The notes below the pieces were generated by a model. The model was not told where the DNA came from, ran no database searches, and saw nothing but the letters and a program-made list of their open reading frames with translations. A DNA stretch of 64,000 nucleotides from positions 24,057-88,056 of the forward strand of contig NZ_JALHLG010000024.1 in assembly GCF_022832375.1 (NCBI RefSeq). Reading direction: 5' to 3'. This document shows, piece after piece, positions 17,965 to 25,973 of this stretch; positions within the stretch are counted from its first letter, which is position 1, and every line of letters starts with the position of its first letter. The translations under genes were made by a program, and so were the position numbers. The DNA is from Novosphingobium beihaiense. Lineage in GTDB: Bacteria; Pseudomonadota; Alphaproteobacteria; Sphingomonadales; Sphingomonadaceae.

Positions 17965-18885
17965 ATGCCCGACCTGCGTTTCGATAACCGCGTTGCCGTG
18001 ATCACCGGCGGCGGGCGCGGGTTGGGCCGGGCTCATGCGCTGCTGTTGGCGGGGCGGGGGTGCAAGGTCGTGATCAACGATCCCGGCGTCTCGATGGCAG
18101 GCGATGCCACCGATGAAGGCCCCGCCGAAGCCCTTGCCGCCGAAATTCGCGGGCTGGGCGGAGAGGCCGTGGCCAACACCGATTCCGTCGCCACGCCCGA
18201 AGGCGGCAAGGCGATCGTTGGGGCTGCGCTCGATGCCTTTGGCCGCATCGACATCCTGATCCATTCGGCGGGGAATGTCCGGCGCGGCAGCTTGTGCGAA
18301 CTGGCCTACGAGGATTTCACCGCCGTTCTCGATGTCCATCTGAAGGGCGCCTACCACGTCGTGCGCGAGGCGTTCCCGCACATGATGGCGCAAAACTACG
18401 GCCGCATCGTGCTCACCAGTTCGATCAACGGGCTCTACGGCAAGTCGGACAATGTCACGTACTCGCTGTGCAAGGCAGGTTTCATGGGCCTGTCCAACAC
18501 CGCCGCGATCGAAGGGCAGCACAATAATGTGAAGTCCAACCTGATCGTGCCAGCGGCAGTGACGCGTATGTCCGACGGGATCGACACCAGCCAGTTCCCG
18601 CCAATGACGCCCGAACAGGTCGCGCCGATGGTGGGCTACTTGTGCCACGAGGACTGCGCCGCGAGCGGTGAGATGTACGTTGCCATGGGCGGCCGTCTCG
18701 CCCGCGCCTGGGTGGCGGAGAACGCAGGGGTGTACCGGCCCGAGTGGTCGCTGGAGGATGTGGCGGGCCAGATCGAGGCTATCCGCACGGGCGGAGAAGA
18801 ACTGGCGTTCCCGCCTGTACCGGACGGCCAGCTCGCCCACTTGCTCCACGGCTTCGGGATGATCGGCAAGGCGCAGGAAGGCTGA
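17965..18885 (+). CDS. SDR oxidoreductase, MFE-2 type 3-hydroxyacyl-CoA dehydrogenase-like
   Basis: A 306-aa SDR resembling the dehydrogenase part of the peroxisomal multifunctional enzyme 2. The cofactor motif is TGGGRGLGRAHA (about residues 13-24) followed by VVINDPG, and the catalytic pair is in YSLCK (about 170-174). Such enzymes oxidise 3-hydroxyacyl-CoAs of branched or sterol side chains. GAGAGGA precedes the ATG. It ends the CoA-ester gene run and is convergent with the PQQ dehydrogenase, 33 bases apart. The C-terminal ~60 residues past the core SDR fold are an extension. Confidence 0.87.
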   Translation: MPDLRFDNRVAVITGGGRGLGRAHALLLAGRGCKVVINDPGVSMAGDATDEGPAEALAAEIRGLGGEAVANTDSVATPEGGKAIVGAALDAFGRIDILIHSAGNVRRGSLCELAYEDFTAVLDVHLKGAYHVVREAFPHMMAQNYGRIVLTSSINGLYGKSDNVTYSLCKAGFMGLSNTAAIEGQHNNVKSNLIVPAAVTRMSDGIDTSQFPPMTPEQVAPMVGYLCHEDCAASGEMYVAMGGRLARAWVAENAGVYRPEWSLEDVAGQIEAIRTGGEELAFPPVPDGQLAHLLHGFGMIGKAQEG

Positions 18886-18918
18886 CGGGCACCTTGCCGG
18901 TATGAATTCCGGCCGGTA

Positions 18919-21354
18919 TCAATGCGTGCCTGTCACCGGGAAGGTGCCGAACGGCCCGTTCGAGTTTTCGCCCTGCAGTTCACCGTCCTTCACTGTCAGG
19001 TCATAGGCGACGGTGATCGGCATGGGCATTGAGGCTTTGCCCTCGATCTTGATCCGCCCGTTCTTGAAAGCACCGGCGAGATCGACGCTGCCCTGCTCGG
19101 CCGTTGCCGTGCCAGTGACGACATGGCCGTTCACTTTCAGATCGAGCACGGCCTTCTGCGGTCCCATGGGGGACTGGATCACGATATTCCACTTGCCGGG
19201 AAAGTCTTGCGGTTTGGCGGTCGCGGCTTTTGCGGCCTTCAGCTTGTTCAGCATCGCTTTCTTCTCGGCCGGGGCCTGCTGCGCGCGGGTGCGCAGGTAG
19301 AAGCGCAGGTTCTCAAGATCGGTGCTGGATATCCCGGAGAAAGGCGGCATGCCGTTCATCTTGAGACCGCCTTCCTTCACGATCGCCCGGAAGGTTTGCG
19401 CGTCGGTGATGGCCGGCGAATAGCGCAAGTCCGGTGCCGCGCCGCCGCCCACCGCGTTCCAGCCGTGGCAGACGAGGCAGGCATTGCCGGCGAAGACCAT
19501 GAACCCGGCCTGGCTGCGCTTGGCATCGGGCTGGTAATCCGGATCGGCAGGCGGTGTGGGCTCGGTGTAGGTGAAGGGGGGCAGGGTGTCCTTGCCGTCC
19601 AGCGTGAAGGTCAGCACCCGGCGCGGCAGGCGGTAATCGGTGTGATAGGGCACATTGGCGAGCGTCTGCATCCCCGCGCCCTGGCCGCCCGAGCCGGTAA
19701 TCACGGTGACGTATTGCTTGCCGTTCATGCGATAGGTGATCGGCGCGCCGACAATCGGGCTGACGGCCTTGAACGACCAGAGTTCCTTGCCGGTCTTCGC
19801 ATCGCGGGCGGCGAACTTGCCGTCGATCTGCCCTTCGAAGACGAGGCCGCCTGCCGTTGTCATGACCCCGCCGGGCCAGGAGCCGGGGAGTTTGACTCGC
19901 CACGCTTCGGTCTGCGTTACCGGGTCCCAGGCCTTGAGGAAGCTGCGGTGGCCGCCGGGCAGGTCCACTTCGGGGATCAGCGTCACGCCCATGCCGCGGG
20001 TGATCTCCCCGCCGCCTTCCATCCCGTCGCCGATCAGCGCGCCGTTCTCCAGCACCGGGATATAGACGAGGCCGGTATCCGGGCTGTAGGCTTGCGGCAT
20101 CCACGAATGCGCGCCCGTCGGCCCGGGCCACAGCTCGAACATGCCGGGCTTGCCGTTGTAGCGGATGCCGGGGTTCTCGACGGGGCGGCCGGTCTTCATG
20201 CCGATGCGATCGGCCCAGGTCACTTTGGCGATCTTGCCCGGCGGATTCAGCAGTTCGCCGGTCTTGCGGTCGAGCACGTAGAAGAACCCGTTCTTCGGCG
20301 CCTGCATCAGCACCTTGCGTTCCTTGCCATCGATCTTGAGCGTGGCGAGCGTCATGTCGGTGGTAGCGGTGCAATCCCACTGCTCGCCGGGGCAGACCTG
20401 GTAGTGCCACTTGTATTCGCCGGTATCGGCATCGACGGCGACGATCGAGGCGAGGAACAGGTTATCGCCGCCGCCGGGGCTGCGCTTGTCCCGGTTGTAG
20501 GGAAAGCCGTTGCCCACGCCGATGTAGATCAGGCCCAGATCGGGATCGTAGCTGAAGGCGTTCCACGCCGTGCCGCCGCCGCCGCGCCGGGTGCCGTCTT
20601 CGTTCTTCCAGCCCGAAGGCCAGGTCTCGCGCATCACCGCTTCGGCCTGGCGGTTGGCGGGGGTCACTTCGTCGCCGGGTGTGGTGTAGAAGCGCCAGAG
20701 CCGCTTGCCGGTAGCCTCATCATAGGCAGTGACGAAGGCCCGCGCCGGGCTGATATCCGCGCCGCCGAAGCCGGTGATTACCTTGCCGCCGAACACGCGC
20801 GGCGCGCCGTTCGAGTTGCGCGGGGCATTGTCGGGATAGTCGTAGGTTTTCCAGTCTTCCTTGCCGGTTGCGGCGTCGAGCGAGATCACATAACCATCGG
20901 TGGTAACGAGGAAGACGTGGCCTTTGCCGTCCGGCGTCTTGTCGTAGGCGATGCCCTTGTTGCCCCAGGTCATCTGCAGCGAGGAGGTCGCGCGTTCGCG
21001 CGTGCCGCCGTCGTATTCCCACAGCAGCTTGCCGGTTTCGGCATAGAAGGCGCGGATGTGCGAATGGCCGCTGGTGATGAATACCTTGCCTTCAGCCATC
21101 AGCGGGGTGGAGGCGGTGTAGCCGGGTTCCAGATCGAAGTGCCAGGCGAGCTTGAGGCCGCTCACATTGTCCGCATCGATGGTGTCGAGCGGGGAGTAAT
21201 GCGTTTCCGAACCGGTGCGGCCCCAGCTGGGCCATTCGTCGGGATCGGCGGTCATCAGCTTGGTGACGGGCTGGGCGGGACCGTGGCAGGCCGTGAGCGC
21301 CAGCGGCGCGATCAAGGCCAGGCTCCATGCGAACTTTGCCGGTCGTGCCGTCAC
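18919..21354 (-). CDS. PQQ-dependent quinohaemoprotein dehydrogenase with extra C-terminal domain
   Basis: An 811-aa exported enzyme that oxidises an alcohol or aldehyde with PQQ and passes electrons to its own haem. Residues 1-23 form a lipoprotein-like signal ending LALTAC. The beta-propeller covers about 40-600, and the haem site CLVCH is at 626-630 with a probable Met ligand in GMPPF near 669. A beta-rich extension follows from about 714 to 811. Metal and base residues appear as D200 (GGAD, where relatives usually have GGAE), N282 (GNG) and D297 (GGGDN). The adjacent-cysteine pair typical of the family is absent near 121-132 (RATSSLQMTWGN); instead C321 and C328 flank PGEQWD. The substrate is unknown. 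Confidence 0.92.
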   Translation of the reverse strand: MTARPAKFAWSLALIAPLALTACHGPAQPVTKLMTADPDEWPSWGRTGSETHYSPLDTIDADNVSGLKLAWHFDLEPGYTASTPLMAEGKVFITSGHSHIRAFYAETGKLLWEYDGGTRERATSSLQMTWGNKGIAYDKTPDGKGHVFLVTTDGYVISLDAATGKEDWKTYDYPDNAPRNSNGAPRVFGGKVITGFGGADISPARAFVTAYDEATGKRLWRFYTTPGDEVTPANRQAEAVMRETWPSGWKNEDGTRRGGGGTAWNAFSYDPDLGLIYIGVGNGFPYNRDKRSPGGGDNLFLASIVAVDADTGEYKWHYQVCPGEQWDCTATTDMTLATLKIDGKERKVLMQAPKNGFFYVLDRKTGELLNPPGKIAKVTWADRIGMKTGRPVENPGIRYNGKPGMFELWPGPTGAHSWMPQAYSPDTGLVYIPVLENGALIGDGMEGGGEITRGMGVTLIPEVDLPGGHRSFLKAWDPVTQTEAWRVKLPGSWPGGVMTTAGGLVFEGQIDGKFAARDAKTGKELWSFKAVSPIVGAPITYRMNGKQYVTVITGSGGQGAGMQTLANVPYHTDYRLPRRVLTFTLDGKDTLPPFTYTEPTPPADPDYQPDAKRSQAGFMVFAGNACLVCHGWNAVGGGAAPDLRYSPAITDAQTFRAIVKEGGLKMNGMPPFSGISSTDLENLRFYLRTRAQQAPAEKKAMLNKLKAAKAATAKPQDFPGKWNIVIQSPMGPQKAVLDLKVNGHVVTGTATAEQGSVDLAGAFKNGRIKIEGKASMPMPITVAYDLTVKDGELQGENSNGPFGTFPVTGTH

Positions 21355-21500
21355 GTAGTTTTCCTCCCGTCCGTTTCTTTGGCGCCGGACCTATCAGCCC
21401 GCCCGGCGGAAGGAAAGATGCTATCCATCATGGATCATATCGCCGCTGTGACGATCCCGTGCAGGGGCGTTCCCTTGCTCTCTTCGCCGATGCCGCACGC

Positions 21501-21537
21501 AAAAACCCCGGCCATCCGCTGGGGAGGCCGGGGCTTT
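21501..21537 (-). terminator. rho-independent terminator of the DUF2171 gene
   Basis: Read on the minus strand, the stem GGCCGGGG pairs with CCCCGGCC (21506-21513 with 21526-21533) and is followed by TTTTT. It lies about 30 bases past the stop of the 21566-21793 gene. Confidence 0.85.
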
Positions 21538-21565
21538 GCTGCCGTCCGTGCGGCACAGCGGTGTG

Positions 21566-21793
21566 TTACAACGCCCCTGCGCCCATCGGGACCGGCGTGC
21601 CTTCCTTGAGATAGACACGGTTGTCGTCGATCTTCTCGACATTATCCAGGGCGACGTAATGGTGTGCGCCATCGGAGCTGTCGGAGCGGGTCAGTTTGAT
21701 CTGATCATCCTTCACTTCATCGACAGTGCCGACGTGCTGTCCGCCGCTGGTGGCCACTTCCATGTGTTCGTGGATGCGGAGTTTCTCGAACAT
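21566..21793 (-). CDS. DUF2171 (PRC-barrel-like) small protein
   Basis: A 75-aa protein matching DUF2171: ATSGGQHVGTVDEVKDDQIKL, then HHYVALDNVEKIDD and VYLKEGTPV, the small beta-barrel seen in PRC-like proteins. AAAGGAGAACG precedes the ATG. There is no signal peptide, so it is probably cytoplasmic. An apparent EcfG-type promoter lies 43 bases upstream and a clear terminator follows, so this is a one-gene stress unit. DUF2171 proteins are often stress-induced in alphaproteobacteria, but their biochemical role is not established. Confidence 0.85.
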   Translation of the reverse strand: MFEKLRIHEHMEVATSGGQHVGTVDEVKDDQIKLTRSDSSDGAHHYVALDNVEKIDDNRVYLKEGTPVPMGAGAL

Positions 21794-21835
21794 AAGTCGT
21801 TCTCCTTTCTACGTTCGCGTGGTGTGTACTGATTC

Positions 21836-21860
21836 AACGGGAGAGCCCGCCTGCCGTTCC
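21836..21860 (-). promoter_or_regulatory. EcfG-type general stress promoter for DUF2171 gene
   Basis: On the minus strand GGAAC (21856-21860) is followed by a 16-base spacer and CGTT (21836-21839). This is the full GGAAC-N16/17-CGTT pattern of alphaproteobacterial EcfG sigma factors, about 43 bases before the ATG. Confidence 0.75.
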
Positions 21861-21996
21861 GTCATTGGTCCCGGCTGAGCCACGGTTCGTGGAATTGAGC
21901 GCGATCATTGCATTTGCGACAATTTGCGGCTTGAGCGGGCAGCGGATATGCATTTGCATAACTTGCAATTACCCTCTTTCAGGAACAGGAACTCCC

Positions 21997-22401
21997 ATGC
22001 GCAAATGGCATCGCTGGCTTTCGGTTTTCTTCGGTGTTTTCATGCTCTGGATCGCAGTGACCGGCGTTCTCAGCCAGGTCGCCGTGCTCTGGCCTGCGAG
22101 CGAGCCTGCGGGGGCTGCGCGCGCTGCCGCCCAGGCCGCGGCCACGCCGCCGCCCGGTTTCGAATGCCCCGAGGGCTGGCGCTGCATGCCGCCGCGCGGG
22201 AACAGGACCGGCATCCGTTCGATGGTGGGCCTGTTCCACCACTTGCATTCGGGGGAGACGTTCGGACCCATTGGTACGGTGATCTCCGTGCTCTCGGGCC
22301 TGGCGCTGATCTTCTTTTCGATCTCGGGGATCTGGCTCTACGTGCAGATGTGGCGCTTCCGCAAGAACCGCAAGCTGGCTCCGAGCTGGTTCTGGAAATA
22401 A
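21997..22401 (+). CDS. small PepSY-type membrane protein
   Basis: A 134-aa protein with two membrane spans: residues about 4-27 (RWLSVFFGVFMLWIAVTGVLSQ, with RKWHRWL before it) and about 94-118 (IGTVISVLSGLALIFFSISGIWLYVQMW). The segment GLFHHLHSGETFG between them is typical of PepSY-associated TM-helix proteins, which accompany siderophore or iron-reductase functions. ATG 21997 follows AGGAACAGGA. A periplasmic loop of about 65 residues has two cysteines (CPEGWRC). The AT-rich stretch before the gene probably holds its promoter. A hairpin follows the stop. Confidence 0.75.
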   Translation: MRKWHRWLSVFFGVFMLWIAVTGVLSQVAVLWPASEPAGAARAAAQAAATPPPGFECPEGWRCMPPRGNRTGIRSMVGLFHHLHSGETFGPIGTVISVLSGLALIFFSISGIWLYVQMWRFRKNRKLAPSWFWK

Positions 22402-22412
22402 CTTCGGGCCGG

Positions 22413-22442
22413 GCCCCGTTCCCTCTCTTGCGGGAACGGGGC
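22413..22442. terminator. bidirectional hairpin between convergent genes
   Basis: GCCCCGTTCCC (22413-22423) pairs perfectly with GGGAACGGGGC (22432-22442) around an eight-base loop. It lies between the convergent PepSY-type gene and the small barrel protein. No T-run is present on either side. Confidence 0.6.
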
Positions 22443-22466
22443 AATGGCTGAACGGGCGGCGCGGGC

Positions 22467-22709
22467 TTATGGCTGCGCGCCCAGCCCGAATGTCTCATCG
22501 CCGCGCCGCTGCAGCAGGACGCCTTCCTCGCCCACGCCATCCACCAGCGTGAGCGGGATCGAGTCTCCGCCTTCGAACAGCACTTCGCCGCCGTGCACAC
22601 CGGCGACGAGGCCAATGCTGGATCCGTCCGGCGCGATCACGTTCATGCCCTTGCGGATGGTCCCGACCACTGTCGTCCAGACTTCCTCGCCCGGCTGCAT
22701 CTGACTCAT
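22467..22709 (-). CDS. small PRC/DUF2171-like barrel protein
   Basis: An 80-aa protein with the same strand pattern as the DUF2171 protein nearby: GMNVIAPDGSSIGLVAGVHGGEVLFEGG, then PLTLVDGVGEEGVLL. The ATG at 22709 follows GGAGGACGGAC. It lacks a signal peptide. A GGAAC-N16-GGTT promoter-like element lies 48 bases upstream. It may be a diverged paralogue of the 21566-21793 gene; function unknown. Confidence 0.75.
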   Translation of the reverse strand: MSQMQPGEEVWTTVVGTIRKGMNVIAPDGSSIGLVAGVHGGEVLFEGGDSIPLTLVDGVGEEGVLLQRRGDETFGLGAQP

Positions 22710-23010
22710 TGTCCGTCCTCCATGTGCCGGGGCCACGTGCCGCCGTCCTGCCGGAAAAACCCGGCACCGGCGGCGCGGTTCCCGGCGATTCGCGCATCAT
22801 ATTGCCTACCAGCCATTGCGTCCCCATATTCGGGGATACGCAAGATATATGTAATCATGGCTGTGGATTGGTTGCGCCAGATCACTCCTCTTGCGGTAAA
22901 ATTTGGCTATCGTAGGCATTCCACGCCCCGGCAGGGACGTGCCGGAATTTCCGCCCGAGCGGCCAGAAACGCCGGGTTCCCAGACCGAATCGCACACCGG
23001 AGCCAGTCGC
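22710..23010. other. intergenic region before nrdB
   Basis: About 300 bases without a convincing gene. The left part carries the minus-strand EcfG-like element. The right part holds an AT-rich stretch (CGCAAGATATATGTAATC near 22840) that may be the nrdB promoter and weakly resembles an NrdR box, but the match is partial. Confidence 0.4.
22758..22782 (-). promoter_or_regulatory. EcfG-like promoter, second copy
   Basis: On the minus strand GGAAC (22778-22782) is followed by 16 bases and GGTT (22758-22761), one base off the CGTT consensus. It points toward the 22467-22709 gene. Confidence 0.5.
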
Positions 23011-24066
23011 ATGCCTCTTCTCGAAGCCCGCAATACCTACAAGCCCTTCGAATATCCCTGGGCCTACGACTTCTGGAAACGCCAGCAGCAGGTCCACTGG
23101 CTGCCCGAGGAAGTGCCGCTGGGCGAGGATTGCCGCGACTGGGCGCAGAAGATCTCCGAGCACGAACGCAACCTGCTCACCCAGATCTTCCGCTTCTTCA
23201 CGCAGGCCGACGTGGAAGTGCAGGACTGCTACCACGAGAAATACGGCCGCGTGTTCAAGCCGACCGAGATCAAGATGATGCTCACGGCTTTCTCCAACAT
23301 GGAGACGGTGCACATCGCGGCCTATTCGCACCTGCTCGACACCATCGGCATGCCCGAAAGCGAATATGGCGCCTTCCTCGAATACGAGGAACTGAAGGCC
23401 AAGCATGACTACATGCACACCTTCGGCGTCGATTCGGACGAGGACATTGCCCGCACGCTCGCCATGTTCGGCGGCTTCACCGAAGGCGTGCAGCTTTTCG
23501 CCAGCTTCGCGATGCTGATGAACTTCCCGCGCTTCAACAAGATGAAGGGCATGGGCCAGATCGTCACCTGGTCGATCCGCGACGAATCGCTGCACTGCGA
23601 AGGCATCATCAAGCTGTTCCACACCTTCGTGAAGGAACGCGGCTGCCTGACCAAGGCGGTGACGGAAGACATCATCGACTGCTGCCAGAAGACGGTGCGG
23701 CTTGAGGATAACTTCATCGATCTGGCCTTCGAGATGGGCCCGGTGCCGGGCATGAACGCCAAGGACATCAAGAAGTACATCCGCTACATTGCGGACTGGC
23801 GCCTCAGCCAGCTCGGCCTGCCCGCGATCTACATGGTAGAGGATCACCCGCTGCCTTGGCTGACCCCGCTGCTCAACGGCGTAGAGCACGCCAACTTCTT
23901 CGAGACCCGCGCGACCGAATATTCGAAGGGCGCCACCCGCGGCGACTGGAACACGGTGTGGGCCAACTTCGACCAGCGCCGCAAGGCTCAGGCCAACGAC
24001 GTGGCCGAAACCGAAGACGATGGCACCGAGCCCGACATGTTCGGCGGAACGCAGGCGGCGGAGTGA
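23011..24066 (+). CDS. nrdB: ribonucleoside-diphosphate reductase beta subunit (class Ia)
   Basis: A 351-aa NrdB that carries the diiron-tyrosyl radical for dNTP synthesis. TQADVEVQDCYHEKYG supplies metal ligands, and HIAAYSHLLDTIG holds the radical tyrosine (about residue 105). RDESLHCEG (about 190) supplies further Glu/His ligands. The acidic C-terminal tail would dock to NrdA. ATG 23011 is chosen at MPLLEARNTYKPFEYP, the conserved opening; earlier in-frame codons encode non-conserved sequence. No nrdA lies within this window, although the two are normally adjacent, so the gene pair has been split or nrdA is elsewhere. A restriction-modification cassette follows after 51 bases. Confidence 0.95.
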   Translation: MPLLEARNTYKPFEYPWAYDFWKRQQQVHWLPEEVPLGEDCRDWAQKISEHERNLLTQIFRFFTQADVEVQDCYHEKYGRVFKPTEIKMMLTAFSNMETVHIAAYSHLLDTIGMPESEYGAFLEYEELKAKHDYMHTFGVDSDEDIARTLAMFGGFTEGVQLFASFAMLMNFPRFNKMKGMGQIVTWSIRDESLHCEGIIKLFHTFVKERGCLTKAVTEDIIDCCQKTVRLEDNFIDLAFEMGPVPGMNAKDIKKYIRYIADWRLSQLGLPAIYMVEDHPLPWLTPLLNGVEHANFFETRATEYSKGATRGDWNTVWANFDQRRKAQANDVAETEDDGTEPDMFGGTQAAE

Positions 24067-24117
24067 GGTTGACCGGAACAATATAAGAACATACTGTGCT
24101 CCGAACAGGAGTGGTTC

Positions 24118-25074
24118 ATGCAGTCTATTGAATTTTGTGCTGGCGCCGGCGGTCAGGCTCTGGGGCTTGAGCGGGCGGGGTTCGAGCACACGGCGCTTGT
24201 CGAAATCGAAAGCGATTTCTGCAAGACGCTGCGGCTCAACCGGCCGCAGTGGGATGTCCGCTGCGAAGATATGAACCACTTCGACGGCCGCCCTTTCCAA
24301 GGGGCTGATCTGTTTGCCGGCGGGCTGCCGTGCCCGCCTTTTTCCGTGGCGGGAAAGCAGCTTGGCGATCTGGACGAGCGCAATCTGTTCCCGGCGGCGA
24401 TCCGTCTGATCGATGAGATCAAACCGCGGGCCGTGATGATCGAAAATGTGCGGGGCTTTTTGTCTCCGGTTTTCGAGGACTATCGCCTGCATCTCAAATC
24501 GGAGTTCAAAAAGCTCGGTTACACGGTGGACTGGCGTCTTTTGAATGCGTCGGATTTCGGCGTTCCGCAGCTTCGCCCCAGGGTGGTGATCGTGGCGCTG
24601 CAGAACGGTTTCGCGGATGGCTTCGATTGGCCCGAAGTCCATGCGCACAACCCGCCATCGGTGGGCCAGGTGCTCAAGGACATGATGGCCGCCAACGGAT
24701 GGCTTGGCGCGGAGCGGTGGGCGGAGCAGGCGAACGACATCGCGCCGACAATTGTTGGCGGATCAAAGAAGCATGGCGGTCCCGACCTGGGGCCGACCCG
24801 GGCGAGAAAGGCCTGGGCGGCCATGGGCGTGGAGGGGCGCACAATTGCAGAAGAAGCGCCCGGCCCCGATTTTTGCGGCATGCCCCGGCTGACTGTGAAC
24901 ATGGTTGCCAGGCTGCAGGGATTTCCCGGCGACTGGCAGTTCCATGGCCGCAAGACGACGGCATACAGACAAGTGGGCAATGCTTTCCCGCCGCCTGTGG
25001 CCGGGGCCGTCGCCGAGAATTTGAAAGCGGCACTGGCGGCCCGGAAAGTGTTTCCCGTCAAGGCCGTTGCGTGA
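24118..25074 (+). CDS. DNA cytosine-5 methyltransferase of an NaeI-type system
   Basis: A 318-aa C5-methyltransferase. Motif I is FCAGAGGQALG (residues 6-16). Motif IV is PCPPFS with catalytic Cys72, and motif VI is ENV (109-111). Motif VIII is QLRPR (151-155), and motifs IX and X are RLTVNMVARLQGFP and QVGNAFPPPVA near the C terminus. The target-recognition region between VIII and IX is short. It protects host DNA from the endonuclease encoded next to it; GTGA overlaps the two genes. Codon use is less GC-biased than in neighbouring genes, consistent with transfer. GCCGGC is the likely target because the partner looks like NaeI. Confidence 0.93.
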   Translation: MQSIEFCAGAGGQALGLERAGFEHTALVEIESDFCKTLRLNRPQWDVRCEDMNHFDGRPFQGADLFAGGLPCPPFSVAGKQLGDLDERNLFPAAIRLIDEIKPRAVMIENVRGFLSPVFEDYRLHLKSEFKKLGYTVDWRLLNASDFGVPQLRPRVVIVALQNGFADGFDWPEVHAHNPPSVGQVLKDMMAANGWLGAERWAEQANDIAPTIVGGSKKHGGPDLGPTRARKAWAAMGVEGRTIAEEAPGPDFCGMPRLTVNMVARLQGFPGDWQFHGRKTTAYRQVGNAFPPPVAGAVAENLKAALAARKVFPVKAVA

Positions 25075-25964
25075 ACCTGTTTCCGCATACGGGCTATCGC
25101 CCGTTGCCGGAGAGTCATCCGGACTTTGATGATCTGTCCAGCCTGGAGGCGGACCTTTTCGAAGCTGTAGGCGGGGCCGGGCAATTTCAGGAGAGATTGC
25201 GGTCCTTTTTCCGGTCGGCGATCGATGAAGTTATCGATACGGCCCGGACGGGGCGCTATTTTCTTTCCGATCTTGAGAAGACGGAAAAGACTTACCTGGG
25301 AACCAAGTTTGAAATTCTGCTGCGCGATTGGCTGCAGGTTCCTCACGGTCTCGTTCTCGACTTGCTGATCGGCGCGCGCGAAGTCGATGTGAAATCCACG
25401 ACTGGCGGGCGGTCCGGCTGGATGATCCCTCCCGAGGCCGTGGATCAGCTGTGCATCCTCCTGCGCATGGATGAGGAGCAATCGGTCTGCGCGGTGGGAT
25501 TGGTTCGTGCCCGGGAAGCCTATCTCAATGCCGGCCGGAATCGCGATGCCAAGGCGACCTTGTCCAGCGAGGGCCGGCATAACATCTGGTGGCTCGTTCA
25601 GGGTTTTGCCTACACTCCGAATTTCTGGACACTGATCGATGCCGGTCTCCGGGAGCGGATCATGCGCCATAACGGGGGAAGCAGAAGGCTGGCGGAACTC
25701 TTCGAACACTGCCTGGAAACGCCGGTATCCAGAGTGCTGATCGCAAGCATTGCGGCGCAGGACGATTTCATGAAACGTATCCGCCGGAACGGCGGAGCCC
25801 GGGATGTGCTGGCGCCCAAAGGGATTGCCCTTTTGTATTCTGGAACAGACCGCGAGCTGATGTTGCGGCTCGGGCTTACGTTCGGGTATCGTGAATTCCT
25901 CTCATACCGTCCGAAGAATGCGGAAGAGGCATCCTGGCTTCGGGAGGCAGGGCACATCGATTGA
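25071..25964 (+). CDS. NaeI-like type IIE restriction endonuclease
   Basis: A 297-aa protein recognisable as NaeI-related. GRYFLSDLEKTEKTYLGTKF matches the NaeI ligase-like motif region GRY...LHKTEKT, with Leu (L68) where NaeI has its key Leu43. Catalytic-site candidates are E81, D97, D106 and K108 (EVDVKS). The C-terminal topoisomerase-like half has AQDDFMKRIRRNGGARDVL (about 230-248), as in NaeI. NaeI cleaves GCCGGC and needs a second site for activation; the same specificity is inferred here. GTG 25071 overlaps the methyltransferase stop. The gene is slightly shorter than NaeI (about 317 aa, from memory). Confidence 0.88.
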   Translation: MNLFPHTGYRPLPESHPDFDDLSSLEADLFEAVGGAGQFQERLRSFFRSAIDEVIDTARTGRYFLSDLEKTEKTYLGTKFEILLRDWLQVPHGLVLDLLIGAREVDVKSTTGGRSGWMIPPEAVDQLCILLRMDEEQSVCAVGLVRAREAYLNAGRNRDAKATLSSEGRHNIWWLVQGFAYTPNFWTLIDAGLRERIMRHNGGSRRLAELFEHCLETPVSRVLIASIAAQDDFMKRIRRNGGARDVLAPKGIALLYSGTDRELMLRLGLTFGYREFLSYRPKNAEEASWLREAGHID

Positions 25965-25973
25965 CGGGCAAGG

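Noticed and set aside
19123..21609. Plus-strand frame of over 800 codons inside the PQQ dehydrogenase
   Set aside because: It mirrors the true gene and has no fold signature; the minus-strand gene has clear PQQ and haem motifs.
22830..22870. Possible NrdR box before nrdB
   Set aside because: CGCAAGATATATGTAA matches the consensus only in part, and no second box at the usual distance was found.
22882..24648. Long minus-strand frame over nrdB and the methyltransferase
   Set aside because: Both plus-strand genes are strongly conserved; the frame is antisense noise.
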